A DNA stretch of 5,384 nucleotides from Nitrosospira sp. (GTDB taxonomy: Bacteria > Pseudomonadota > Gammaproteobacteria > Burkholderiales > Nitrosomonadaceae). A model generated the notes under the pieces. It was not told the origin of the DNA and searched no databases. It worked only from the letters and a program-made list of their open reading frames with translations. Location: NCBI GenBank assembly GCA_030453055.1, contig JAKDLC010000166.1, positions 1 to 5,384 of the forward strand, in the 5' to 3' direction. This document shows positions 1 through 5,384 of this stretch, one piece after another (position 1 is the first letter of the stretch; each line of letters begins with the position of its first letter). The position numbers and the translations under genes were made by a program.

Positions 1-293
1 CGATGGCGCTTGGCTGGATGTTTGCTCCCAATCGTCCTGACAGCGAGAAGCTCTCGCCTTATGAGTGTGGTTTCGAAGCATTCGAAGATGCGCGCATGAA
101 GTTTGACGTACGCTATTACCTGGTTGCCATCTTGTTCAGTCTGTTCGCTCTGGTGATTGCCTTCCTGATTCCGTGGGCGGTGGGCTTGAATGAGAGCGGC
201 TTATTTGGTTTTGTCGCCATGGTGATTTTTCTTGGCATCCTCGTCGTTGGTTTTATCTACGAGTGGACGAAGGGCGCCCTGGAATGGGATTGA
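1..293 (+). CDS. nuoA: NADH-quinone oxidoreductase subunit A (NuoA/ND3 family), 5' end cut by window
   Basis: Membrane subunit of complex I, at the junction between the quinone-binding module and the membrane arm. The visible part is 96 residues counted from the ATG at 3, which is probably internal. Family members have about 119 residues with a first transmembrane helix before the APNRPD segment, so roughly 20-25 N-terminal residues, including that helix and the true start, lie upstream. Seen: the loop motif [16 protein letters not shown] (residues 17-31 of the fragment, with the Glu-Cys-Gly that corresponds to the ND3 switch-loop cysteine), two hydrophobic helices at about 39-62 and 66-86, and the typical end [11 protein letters not shown]. 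Oddity: the second helix reads [15 protein letters not shown], where the family has FDLE or FDVE; the Asp and Glu are replaced by Ala49 (codon 147-149) and Val51 (codon 153-155). The frame is intact and the flanks are well conserved. The stop is 4 nt before nuoB. Identity is secure; full function is less certain because of the substitutions. Confidence 0.95.
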   Translation, partial: MALGWMFAPNRPDSEKLSPYECGFEAFEDARMKFDVRYYLVAILFSLFALVIAFLIPWAVGLNESGLFGFVAMVIFLGILVVGFIYEWTKGALEWD

Positions 294-297
294 CGTT

Positions 298-774
298 ATG
301 AGCACTAACGACGCTCTGGAAAAAGGTTTCATCACGACCGGCCTGGATAACGTCATCAACTGGGGGCGCACCGGGTCCATGTGGCCGATGACTTTCGGCC
401 TTGCCTGCTGTGCGGTGGAAATGATGCAGGCAGGCGCCTCACGCTATGACCTCGATCGCTTTGGCATTGTATTTCGTCCCAGCCCGCGTCAATCGGATGT
501 AATGATCGTGGCCGGCACGTTGTGCAATAAAATGGCGCCCGCACTGCGTAAGGTTTACGATCAGATGGCGGAGCCGCGCTGGGTGATTTCCATGGGTTCC
601 TGCGCCAACGGCGGCGGTTATTATCATTACTCCTATTCTGTCGTACGTGGCTGTGACCGCATCGTGCCGGTCGATATCTATGTTCCCGGCTGTCCACCGA
701 CGGCGGAGGCATTGCTCTACGGTATCATTCAGTTACAGAATAAGATCCATCGCACCAATACCATCGCCCGCTGA
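298..774 (+). CDS. nuoB: NADH-quinone oxidoreductase subunit B (NuoB/PSST), N2 cluster subunit
   Basis: Peripheral subunit that carries the terminal [4Fe-4S] cluster N2, the direct electron donor to ubiquinone, in the module shared with NuoC and NuoD. It is 158 residues long, full length for the betaproteobacterial family. The tandem cysteines Cys37-Cys38 in [10 protein letters not shown], Cys102 in [17 protein letters not shown] and Cys132 in [12 protein letters not shown] are the four N2 ligands. The segment [15 protein letters not shown] (60-74) is characteristic of the family. The ATG at 298 was chosen because the protein then starts [11 protein letters not shown] like its homologues; the frame is open further upstream to an ATG at 232, but that would overlap nuoA by 62 nt and add an unrelated sequence. 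A GGGA at 286-289 inside the end of nuoA, 8 nt before the ATG, is a plausible ribosome site. Four nucleotides separate it from nuoA, which suggests coupled translation. Nothing unusual in the protein. Confidence 0.98.
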   Translation: MSTNDALEKGFITTGLDNVINWGRTGSMWPMTFGLACCAVEMMQAGASRYDLDRFGIVFRPSPRQSDVMIVAGTLCNKMAPALRKVYDQMAEPRWVISMGSCANGGGYYHYSYSVVRGCDRIVPVDIYVPGCPPTAEALLYGIIQLQNKIHRTNTIAR

Positions 775-781
775 GACAACT

Positions 782-1399
782 ATGTCGTCCTCTCGTCTGG
801 AAACGCTCGCCCTTTGCCTCCAGAATGTGTTGACCGGTAAACTTGTCAGCACCAGTGAGCGATTGGGGGAATTGACAATCGTGGTATCTTCTACCGATAT
901 GTTGTGGGCGATGGAAACCCTGCGCGATCATGCCGACCTGGGTTTTGAAATGCTCATCGATTTGTGCGGCATGGATTATTCAACCTATGGTTCCGAGTCT
1001 GTCGCCGGCAACGACTGGCAGGGCAAGCGCTTTGCCGTCGTGTATCACCTGCTTTCCATCAGCCATAACCTCAGGTTGCGGGTCAAGGCATTTGCCGATG
1101 ATGACGAATTTCCGGTTCTGGATTCGGTGATGGGTGTATGGCCGTCCGCCAACTGGTTCGAGCGCGAGGCGTTCGATCTTTACGGCATTGTTTTTACGGG
1201 CCATCCCGATTTGCGCCGCATTCTCACCGACTATGGATTCATCGGCAATCCGTTCCGCAAAGATTTTCCCGTAAGCGGTAATGTTGAAATGCGCTACGAT
1301 CCCGACCAGCAACGGGTAATTTATCAGCCGGTCAGCATCGAACCGCGCCAGATCACGCCGCGCGTGATCCGCGAAGAGCATTATGGGGATAGTGAATGA
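782..1399 (+). CDS. nuoC: NADH-quinone oxidoreductase subunit C (NuoC, 30 kDa subunit)
   Basis: Structural subunit of the hydrophilic arm of complex I. It packs against NuoD and NuoB near the quinone site and carries no cofactor. It is 205 residues long. The N-terminal half is the variable alpha/beta domain, with the conserved segment [16 protein letters not shown] (55-70). The 30 kDa subunit signature is at 127-147: Glu127-Arg-Glu-Ala-Phe-Asp-Leu-Tyr-Gly, followed by [22 protein letters not shown]. The C-terminal tail, with [21 protein letters not shown] (179-199), is typical of proteobacterial NuoC. The ATG at 782 gives a start and length like the family; the same frame is open back to an ATG at 647, inside nuoB, but those 45 extra codons are low-complexity shadow of nuoB. 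It lies 7 nt after nuoB and 12 nt before nuoD and is not fused to NuoD, unlike E. coli NuoCD. The upstream ribosome site is weak, so coupling to nuoB is likely. Confidence 0.97.
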   Translation: MSSSRLETLALCLQNVLTGKLVSTSERLGELTIVVSSTDMLWAMETLRDHADLGFEMLIDLCGMDYSTYGSESVAGNDWQGKRFAVVYHLLSISHNLRLRVKAFADDDEFPVLDSVMGVWPSANWFEREAFDLYGIVFTGHPDLRRILTDYGFIGNPFRKDFPVSGNVEMRYDPDQQRVIYQPVSIEPRQITPRVIREEHYGDSE

Positions 1400-1411
1400 G
1401 ACTCCCTAAGC

Positions 1412-2665
1412 ATGGCTGAGATACGCAACTACACCATGAACTTCGGTCCGCAGCATCCGGCGGCGCATGGCGTATTGCGCCTGGTGCTGGAGCTGGACGG
1501 CGAAGTCATTCAACGCGCGGACCCGCACATCGGTCTGCTGCATCGCGCGACCGAAAAACTGGCCGAGTATAAAATGTATATCCAATCATTGCCATACATG
1601 GACCGGTTGGACTACGTCTCCATGATGTCCAATGAGCATGCCTACGTAATGGCCATCGAGAAGCTGCTCCAACTCGAGGTGCCATTGAGGGCGCAATATA
1701 TCCGCGTGATGTTTGACGAAATCACGCGCATACTCAATCATCTGTTATGGCTGGGTGCGCATGCGCTGGACGTGGGCGCGATGACGGTATTCCTCTATGC
1801 TTTTCGCGATCGCGAGGATCTGATGGATTGTTACGAGGCGGTGTCGGGAGCAAGAATGCATGCTGCTTACTATCGGCCTGGCGGAGTCTATCGGGATCTG
1901 CCGGACACAATGCCGCAATATCAGGCATCAAAAATCCACGACGAAAAAAGCACCAGGGTACTCAACGAAAATCGTAGCGGTTCGCTACTGGACTTTATCG
2001 AAGACTTTACCAACCGCTTTCCTGTCTATGTGGATGAGTATGAAACGCTGCTTACCGATAATCGCATCTGGAAACAGCGTCTGGTAGGTATCGGCGTAGT
2101 CTCGCCCGAACGCGCCAAGGCGCTGGGCTTCACCGGCCCGATGCTGCGCGGATCCGGCGTGGAATGGGATTTGCGGAAAAAACAACCCTATGAGGTTTAT
2201 GATCGAATCAATTTCGACATACCGGTGGGCGTCAACGGCGATTGCTATGATCGTTATCTGGTGCGGATGGAAGAATTCCGTCAGTCCAATAGCATCGTCA
2301 AACAATGTGTCGAATGGTTACGCAAAAATCCCGGTCCCGTAATAACCGATAACCATAAGATTGCGCCGCCTGCGCGTATTGAAATGAAACAGAATATGGA
2401 AGAACTGATTCATCATTTCAAGCTTTTTACCGAGGGCTTCCACGTGCCGCCAGGCGAGGCCTACGCAGCGGTCGAGCATCCCAAGGGCGAATTCGGCATT
2501 TACCTGGTATCGGACGGCGCCAATATGCCGTACCGCTTGAAAATCCGCGCACCGGGCTTTCCCCATCTGGCCGCGCTGGATGAAATGTCGCGCGGCCATA
2601 TGATCGCCGATGTGGTGGCGATTATCGGTACGCAGGACATCGTGTTTGGTGAAATAGACAGATGA
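1412..2665 (+). CDS. nuoD: NADH-quinone oxidoreductase subunit D (NuoD, 49 kDa subunit), quinone-site subunit
   Basis: Peripheral subunit related to the large subunit of [NiFe] hydrogenases; together with NuoB it forms the ubiquinone-binding pocket next to cluster N2. It is 417 residues, the usual length for betaproteobacteria. The N-terminal motif [22 protein letters not shown] (10-31) contains His19, which by spacing matches the quinone-site His38 of Thermus Nqo4; Tyr68 in [10 protein letters not shown] matches Tyr87 by the same 49-residue spacing. Other family landmarks are [14 protein letters not shown] (39-52), the segment around [29 protein letters not shown], and the C-terminal end [12 protein letters not shown]. 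The nickel-ligand cysteines of hydrogenases are absent, as expected. The start at 1412 gives the standard N-terminus. The 12-nt gap after nuoC has no clear Shine-Dalgarno sequence. The stop codon lies in the left arm of a small hairpin that extends into the spacer before nuoE. No truncation or frameshift is seen. Confidence 0.98.
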   Translation: MAEIRNYTMNFGPQHPAAHGVLRLVLELDGEVIQRADPHIGLLHRATEKLAEYKMYIQSLPYMDRLDYVSMMSNEHAYVMAIEKLLQLEVPLRAQYIRVMFDEITRILNHLLWLGAHALDVGAMTVFLYAFRDREDLMDCYEAVSGARMHAAYYRPGGVYRDLPDTMPQYQASKIHDEKSTRVLNENRSGSLLDFIEDFTNRFPVYVDEYETLLTDNRIWKQRLVGIGVVSPERAKALGFTGPMLRGSGVEWDLRKKQPYEVYDRINFDIPVGVNGDCYDRYLVRMEEFRQSNSIVKQCVEWLRKNPGPVITDNHKIAPPARIEMKQNMEELIHHFKLFTEGFHVPPGEAYAAVEHPKGEFGIYLVSDGANMPYRLKIRAPGFPHLAALDEMSRGHMIADVVAIIGTQDIVFGEIDR

Positions 2666-2680
2666 CGCCATTACGCGTCA
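2663..2680 (+). repeat. Short inverted repeat (6-bp arms, 6-nt loop) at the nuoD stop codon
   Basis: TGACGC at 2663-2668 is the exact reverse complement of GCGTCA at 2675-2680, with the loop CATTAC between. The nuoD stop TGA forms the first three bases of the left arm. No T-run follows, so this is not an intrinsic terminator. It sits in the 32-nt spacer before nuoE and ends 17 nt before the nuoE ATG. In mRNA it could be a weak stem-loop affecting reinitiation or processing; a 6-bp perfect match can also occur by chance. Confidence 0.35.
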
Positions 2681-2697
2681 GATAAGCGCCAGATGAA

Positions 2698-3174
2698 ATG
2701 TTAAGCACCGAGTCCATAAAAAAAATTGACCGTGAGATCACCAAGTATCCCCCCGATCAAAGGCAGTCGGCGGTAATGTCGGCGCTCGCCATCGCTCAGG
2801 ACGAGAAGGGGTGGCTGACCAATGAAACCATGGATTTTGTCGCCCATTATCTCGGAATGCCGCCGATCGCGGTGTATGAAGTGGCGACATTCTACAATAT
2901 GTACAACCTGCAGCCGCTGGGCAAATGCAAAATCACCATTTGCACGAACCTACCCTGCGCTCTGTCGGGCGCCAACGACGCCACGGCCTATATCCAGCAA
3001 AAGCTGGGCATCGGTTTCAATCAGACCAGCGCCGACGGAAAATTCACGTTGAAAGAAGGCGAGTGTATGGGGGCCTGCGGTGATGCGCCTGTACTCCTGG
3101 TGAATAACAAACGCATGTGCGGTTTCATGTCCAACGACAAGATCGATCGATTACTGGAGGAGTTGGGCGAATGA
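2698..3174 (+). CDS. nuoE: NADH-quinone oxidoreductase subunit E (NuoE, 24 kDa subunit), [2Fe-2S] N1a
   Basis: Subunit of the NADH dehydrogenase tip of complex I, with a thioredoxin-like [2Fe-2S] domain holding cluster N1a beside the FMN of NuoF. It is 158 residues, a normal length. An N-terminal helical region (1-75) contains [19 protein letters not shown] and the conserved [15 protein letters not shown] (59-73). The ligands are Cys82 and Cys87 (CTNLPC) and Cys123 and Cys127 (CMGAC), the standard C-x4-C and C-x3-C pattern. The ATG at 2698 gives the normal [14 protein letters not shown] start. An ATG 5 nt earlier (2693) is out of frame and stops after three codons. There is a 32-nt spacer from nuoD with a small inverted repeat, and no strong ribosome site was seen. 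The end overlaps nuoF by 4 nt (ATGA at 3171-3174). The last codons also carry the ribosome site for nuoF. Confidence 0.97.
   Translation: MLSTESIKKIDREITKYPPDQRQSAVMSALAIAQDEKGWLTNETMDFVAHYLGMPPIAVYEVATFYNMYNLQPLGKCKITICTNLPCALSGANDATAYIQQKLGIGFNQTSADGKFTLKEGECMGACGDAPVLLVNNKRMCGFMSNDKIDRLLEELGE
3156..3162 (+). promoter_or_regulatory. Shine-Dalgarno sequence for nuoF inside the end of nuoE
   Basis: GGAGGAG at 3156-3162 lies 8 nt upstream of the ATG at 3171 and is the clearest ribosome site in the window. It supports 3171 as the nuoF start over the in-frame upstream ATG at 3117. Together with the ATGA overlap it implies that nuoE and nuoF translation is coupled and that nuoF can also be initiated efficiently on its own. 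Confidence 0.75.
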
Positions 3175-4448
3175 CCCAGCCTGTGCAAATACTGTTGACG
3201 GGAGTGGATCCATCGGATCCTGACAACTGGAGACTCAGAAACTATGAGCAGCGCGAAGGTTACGTCGCGCTGAAAAAAATTCTGAGCGAGAACATTCCGC
3301 CCGAAAAAATCATAGAGGAAGTGAAAAAATCCGCCTTGCGCGGACGCGGCGGCGCAGGTTTCCCGACCGGATTGAAATGGAGTTTCATGCCCAAGCAGTA
3401 CGAGGGCGATAAATACCTGGTATGCAACTCCGATGAGGGCGAGCCGGGTACGTTCAAAGACCGCGATATCATGCATCATAATCCCCACATCCTGATAGAG
3501 GGCATGATTATCGGCGCCTATGCAATGGGCATCAGGGCGGGCTACAATTACGTTCACGGCGAAATCTGGAATACCTATGAACGCATGGAGGAGGCGGTAG
3601 ACGAAGCGCGCGAGGCGGGATTGCTCGGGACTAACATCCTGGGTTCCGATTTCAGCTTCCAGCTTTATAATCACCATGGCTATGGCGCCTATATCTGTGG
3701 TGAGGAAACCGCGCTGCTGGAATCGCTGGAAGGCAAGAAAGGCCAGCCGCGCTTCAAACCCCCCTTCCCGGCGAGTTTCGGTCTCTATGGCAAGCCTACC
3801 ACCATTAACAATACCGAGACATTTGCTTCCGTGCCCTGGATCATTCGTAATGGCGGCGAGAAGTTTCTGCAGCTCGGTAAACCCAATAACGGCGGCACCA
3901 AACTTTTCTCCGTTTCCGGCCATGTCAACAAACCCGGCAATTACGAGATACCGCTAGGCACGCCGTTCGCAAAACTGCTGGAAATGGCAGGCGGCATGCG
4001 CGGCGGGCGAAAACTGAAAGGATGCATTCCCGGCGGCTCATCCATGCCGGTGCTGCCCGGTGATATCATGATGCAGACCGACATGGATTATGATTCCATC
4101 GCCAAGGCCGGTTCCATGCTGGGTTCCGGCGCGGTCATCATTATGGACGACACCACCTGTATGGTGAAAGCGTTGGAGCGATTGTCATATTTCTATTTTG
4201 AGGAATCCTGTGGTCAATGCACGCCGTGCCGAGAAGGCACCGGCTGGCTTTATCGTGTGATACACCGTATCGAAACCGGGACGGGGCGGATGGAAGACCT
4301 GGATCTGCTCAACAATGTCGCCGACAATATTCAGGGGCGTACCATCTGCGCGCTGGGTGACGCGGCGGCCATGCCGGTACGCGCCATGATTCTGCATTTT
4401 CGTGACGAGTTTGAGTACCACATCGAACACAAGAGATGTCTGGTCTGA
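3171..4448 (+). CDS. nuoF: NADH-quinone oxidoreductase subunit F (NuoF, 51 kDa subunit), FMN/NADH site and N3 cluster
   Basis: Catalytic subunit that oxidises NADH: it binds NADH and FMN and passes electrons to [4Fe-4S] cluster N3. It is 425 residues, within the usual range. The glycine-rich FMN/NADH loop is [14 protein letters not shown] (57-70), followed by [14 protein letters not shown] (85-98), a standard part of the nucleotide site. [17 protein letters not shown] (172-188) is the second family signature. A ubiquitin-like (SLBB-type) region around 240-330 contains [19 protein letters not shown] and [10 protein letters not shown]. The N3 ligands are Cys347, Cys350 and Cys353 ([14 protein letters not shown]) and Cys393 ([12 protein letters not shown]). 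The start at 3171 is set by a GGAGGAG ribosome site and by the usual betaproteobacterial N-terminus; the frame is open back to 3117 but those residues are the nuoE shadow. The 4-nt overlap with nuoE fits two proteins that bind as a 1:1 pair. An 81-nt gap follows, the longest in the window. Confidence 0.98.
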   Translation: MTQPVQILLTGVDPSDPDNWRLRNYEQREGYVALKKILSENIPPEKIIEEVKKSALRGRGGAGFPTGLKWSFMPKQYEGDKYLVCNSDEGEPGTFKDRDIMHHNPHILIEGMIIGAYAMGIRAGYNYVHGEIWNTYERMEEAVDEAREAGLLGTNILGSDFSFQLYNHHGYGAYICGEETALLESLEGKKGQPRFKPPFPASFGLYGKPTTINNTETFASVPWIIRNGGEKFLQLGKPNNGGTKLFSVSGHVNKPGNYEIPLGTPFAKLLEMAGGMRGGRKLKGCIPGGSSMPVLPGDIMMQTDMDYDSIAKAGSMLGSGAVIIMDDTTCMVKALERLSYFYFEESCGQCTPCREGTGWLYRVIHRIETGTGRMEDLDLLNNVADNIQGRTICALGDAAAMPVRAMILHFRDEFEYHIEHKRCLV

Positions 4449-4461
4449 CAACACGGATAGC

Positions 4462-4533
4462 ATGAATGAAAACAATTGGTTCTTCCCTTATTTGCGTATA
4501 CTCGCGCGCATACTCGTGATGGCTCCGCAATGA
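4462..4533 (+). CDS. Possible 23-residue small ORF between nuoF and nuoG
   Basis: A reading frame of 23 codons fills almost the whole nuoF-nuoG gap. It starts 13 nt after the nuoF stop, and its TGA (4531-4533) overlaps the nuoG ATG (4530-4532) as ATGA, the same coupling arrangement as nuoE/nuoF. The peptide begins MNENNWFFPYLRIL, continues with a second RIL unit and ends VMAPQ; it is hydrophobic and aromatic with two arginines, a small amphipathic or membrane-associated peptide at most. The ribosome site is weak (GGAT at 4455-4458). I do not recognise the product. It may be a leader that delivers ribosomes to nuoG, which has no visible Shine-Dalgarno sequence of its own, or simply a chance frame. 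A frame of this length is easily open by chance; the ATGA junction is the only positive argument. Confidence 0.25.
   Translation: MNENNWFFPYLRILARILVMAPQ
4495..4518 (+). repeat. Imperfect 12-bp tandem repeat in the nuoF-nuoG spacer
   Basis: Two adjacent units, CGTATACTCGCG (4495-4506) and CGCATACTCGTG (4507-4518), match at 10 of 12 positions. The unit length is a multiple of three and, in the small reading frame there, encodes RILA followed by RILV. It ends 11 nt before the nuoG start. It may be a slippage duplication that lengthened the spacer, or a paired binding site; it also contains the TATACT hexamer at 4497-4502. Confidence 0.6.
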
Positions 4534-5384
4534 TCACTTTCGAAATCGACGGCAAGCAGGTAGTCGTGCCCAAGAACGCCACCGTCATGGATGGCGCCAA
4601 CCAGCTGGGTATCTACATTCCGTATTTCTGCTACCACAAGAAACTCTCCATTGCCGCCAATTGCCGCATGTGTCTGGTGCAGGTGGAGAAAGCGCCCAAA
4701 CCCTTGCCCGCCTGCGCTACGCCCGCCATGGAAGGCATGAAGGTATTCACCCACTCCGGACAGGCGATCACGTCGCAAAAAGGTCAGATGGAATTCCTGC
4801 TCATTAATCATCCGCTGGATTGCCCCATTTGCGACCAGGGCGGTGAGTGCCAACTGCAGGACCTGGCGGTGGGCTATGGAGCGAGCGCATCGCGTTATAC
4901 GGAAGCCAAGCGGGTAGTCGTGAACAAGAATTTGGGTCCGTTGATTTCTACCGACATGACTCGCTGTATCCATTGCACCCGTTGCGTACGCTTCGGACAG
5001 GAAATCGCCGGTATCATGGAGTTGGGGCTGGCGGGTCGCGGCGAACATGTTGAAATCCTGACGTTTGTCGGCAGTACGGTGGACTCGGAGCTGTCCGGCA
5101 ATATGATCGATCTTTGTCCGGTGGGCGCGCTCGTCAGCAAGCCGTTCCGCTATTCGGCCCGCACTTGGGAACTGTCGCGCAGGAAATCCGTGAGCCCGCA
5201 TTGCGGTCTCGGTTCCAATCTGGTGGTCCAGGTAAAACAAAATCGCGTCATGCGTGTATTGCCGCGCGAGAATGAAGAAATCAACGAGTGTTGGTTGTCG
5301 GATAAGGACCGTTTCTCCTATGAGGGACTGAACTCGGAAGAGCGTCTCACCAGGCCGATGATAAAGCGCGATGGCCAATGGCTG
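4530..5384 (+). CDS. nuoG: NADH-quinone oxidoreductase subunit G (NuoG, 75 kDa subunit), 3' end cut by window
   Basis: Large Fe-S subunit that carries electrons from the NADH tip toward NuoB. The first 285 residues are visible with no stop; the family runs to about 780-900 residues, so most of the molybdopterin-oxidoreductase-like domain lies downstream. The N-terminal ferredoxin domain has N1b ligands Cys34, Cys45, Cys48 and Cys62. Cluster N5 has the unusual His ligand His94 with Cys98, Cys101 and Cys107 (HPLDCPICDQGGEC). Cluster N4 has Cys146, Cys149, Cys152 (CIHCTRC) and Cys196 (DLCPVGAL). The N7 motif is degenerate: the C-x2-C-x3-C positions read Ser222, Cys225, Ser229, and the fourth position is Ser257 in WLSDKDRF, so N7 is absent. 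The ATG at 4530 gives the standard MITFEIDGK start, and no in-frame alternative was found nearby. No strong Shine-Dalgarno is present; the start overlaps the stop of a small frame in the spacer. Confidence 0.97.
   Translation, partial: MITFEIDGKQVVVPKNATVMDGANQLGIYIPYFCYHKKLSIAANCRMCLVQVEKAPKPLPACATPAMEGMKVFTHSGQAITSQKGQMEFLLINHPLDCPICDQGGECQLQDLAVGYGASASRYTEAKRVVVNKNLGPLISTDMTRCIHCTRCVRFGQEIAGIMELGLAGRGEHVEILTFVGSTVDSELSGNMIDLCPVGALVSKPFRYSARTWELSRRKSVSPHCGLGSNLVVQVKQNRVMRVLPRENEEINECWLSDKDRFSYEGLNSEERLTRPMIKRDGQWL

Noticed and set aside
232..297. Upstream-extended nuoB start at ATG 232
   Set aside because: It would overlap nuoA by 62 nt and add 22 residues not found in the family; ATG 298 gives the standard N-terminus.
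647..781. Upstream-extended nuoC start at ATG 647
   Set aside because: The additional 45 codons lie within nuoB and are compositionally a frame shadow; ATG 782 gives the family length.
2693..2704. Three-codon frame ATG-AAA-TGT-TAA overlapping the nuoE start
   Set aside because: Too short to support, with no ribosome site; a chance arrangement before the genuine ATG 2698.
3117..3170. Upstream-extended nuoF start at ATG 3117
   Set aside because: It lies within nuoE and has no ribosome site, while ATG 3171 has GGAGGAG at the right distance and the normal N-terminus.
3206..3220. Two GGATCC hexamers 9 bp apart at the start of nuoF
   Set aside because: They encode the repeated Asp-Pro in VDPSDPD and need no explanation beyond coding sequence.
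3021..3923. Long minus-strand open frame (300 codons) opposite nuoE and nuoF
   Set aside because: It lies entirely antisense to two clearly conserved genes, its translation shows no recognisable domain, and long antisense frames are common opposite genes with strong codon bias.
4559..4922. Identical 10-mer GGTAGTCGTG at 4559-4568 and 4913-4922 in nuoG
   Set aside because: Both copies encode Val-Val-Val contexts (VVVPKN, VVVNKN) in conserved parts of NuoG; most likely coincidence of codon choice.
4488..5378. Long minus-strand open frame (296 codons) opposite nuoG
   Set aside because: Antisense shadow of nuoG, whose Fe-S motifs are unmistakable on the plus strand; the translation resembles no family I recognise.

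Overview
The window is a single plus-strand stretch of a respiratory complex I (NADH:ubiquinone oxidoreductase, NDH-1) operon in the canonical order nuoA-nuoB-nuoC-nuoD-nuoE-nuoF-nuoG. nuoA lacks its 5' end and nuoG its 3' end, because the window cuts them. NuoC and NuoD are separate proteins, not the NuoCD fusion of E. coli. The subunits are of the betaproteobacterial type: a NuoD of 417 residues beginning [16 protein letters not shown], a NuoB of 158 residues, and a NuoG without the N7 cluster. GC content is moderate. The divergence pattern is compatible with a Nitrosomonadaceae-like lineage (Nitrosospira/Nitrosomonas relatives), but that finer placement is a guess from memory of the family.

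Layout: nuoA (membrane arm, <1-293), nuoB (298-774), nuoC (782-1399), nuoD (1412-2665), nuoE (2698-3174), nuoF (3171-4448) and nuoG (4530->5384). Gaps are 4, 7, 12 and 32 nt, then a 4-nt ATGA overlap (nuoE/nuoF), then 81 nt (nuoF/nuoG). No terminator is visible between the genes, so one polycistronic message is expected. No gene-free stretch exceeds 300 nt. No RNA gene, mobile element, CRISPR or recombination site was seen.

Function: NuoE, NuoF and NuoG form the NADH-oxidising tip (FMN, N3, N1a, N1b, N4, N5). NuoB, NuoC and NuoD form the connecting module with terminal cluster N2 and the quinone pocket. NuoA helps anchor this module to the membrane arm. All expected Fe-S ligands of the soluble subunits are present except those of N7, which many bacteria lack.

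This is mostly an ordinary housekeeping operon, and I do not see a new multi-gene system. Two things deserve a second look. First, NuoA has lost both acidic residues of its nearly invariant F-D-x-E motif in a transmembrane helix (it reads FALV). Second, a 23-codon reading frame fills the nuoF-nuoG gap, contains a 12-bp tandem repeat, and ends in an ATGA overlap with the nuoG start.
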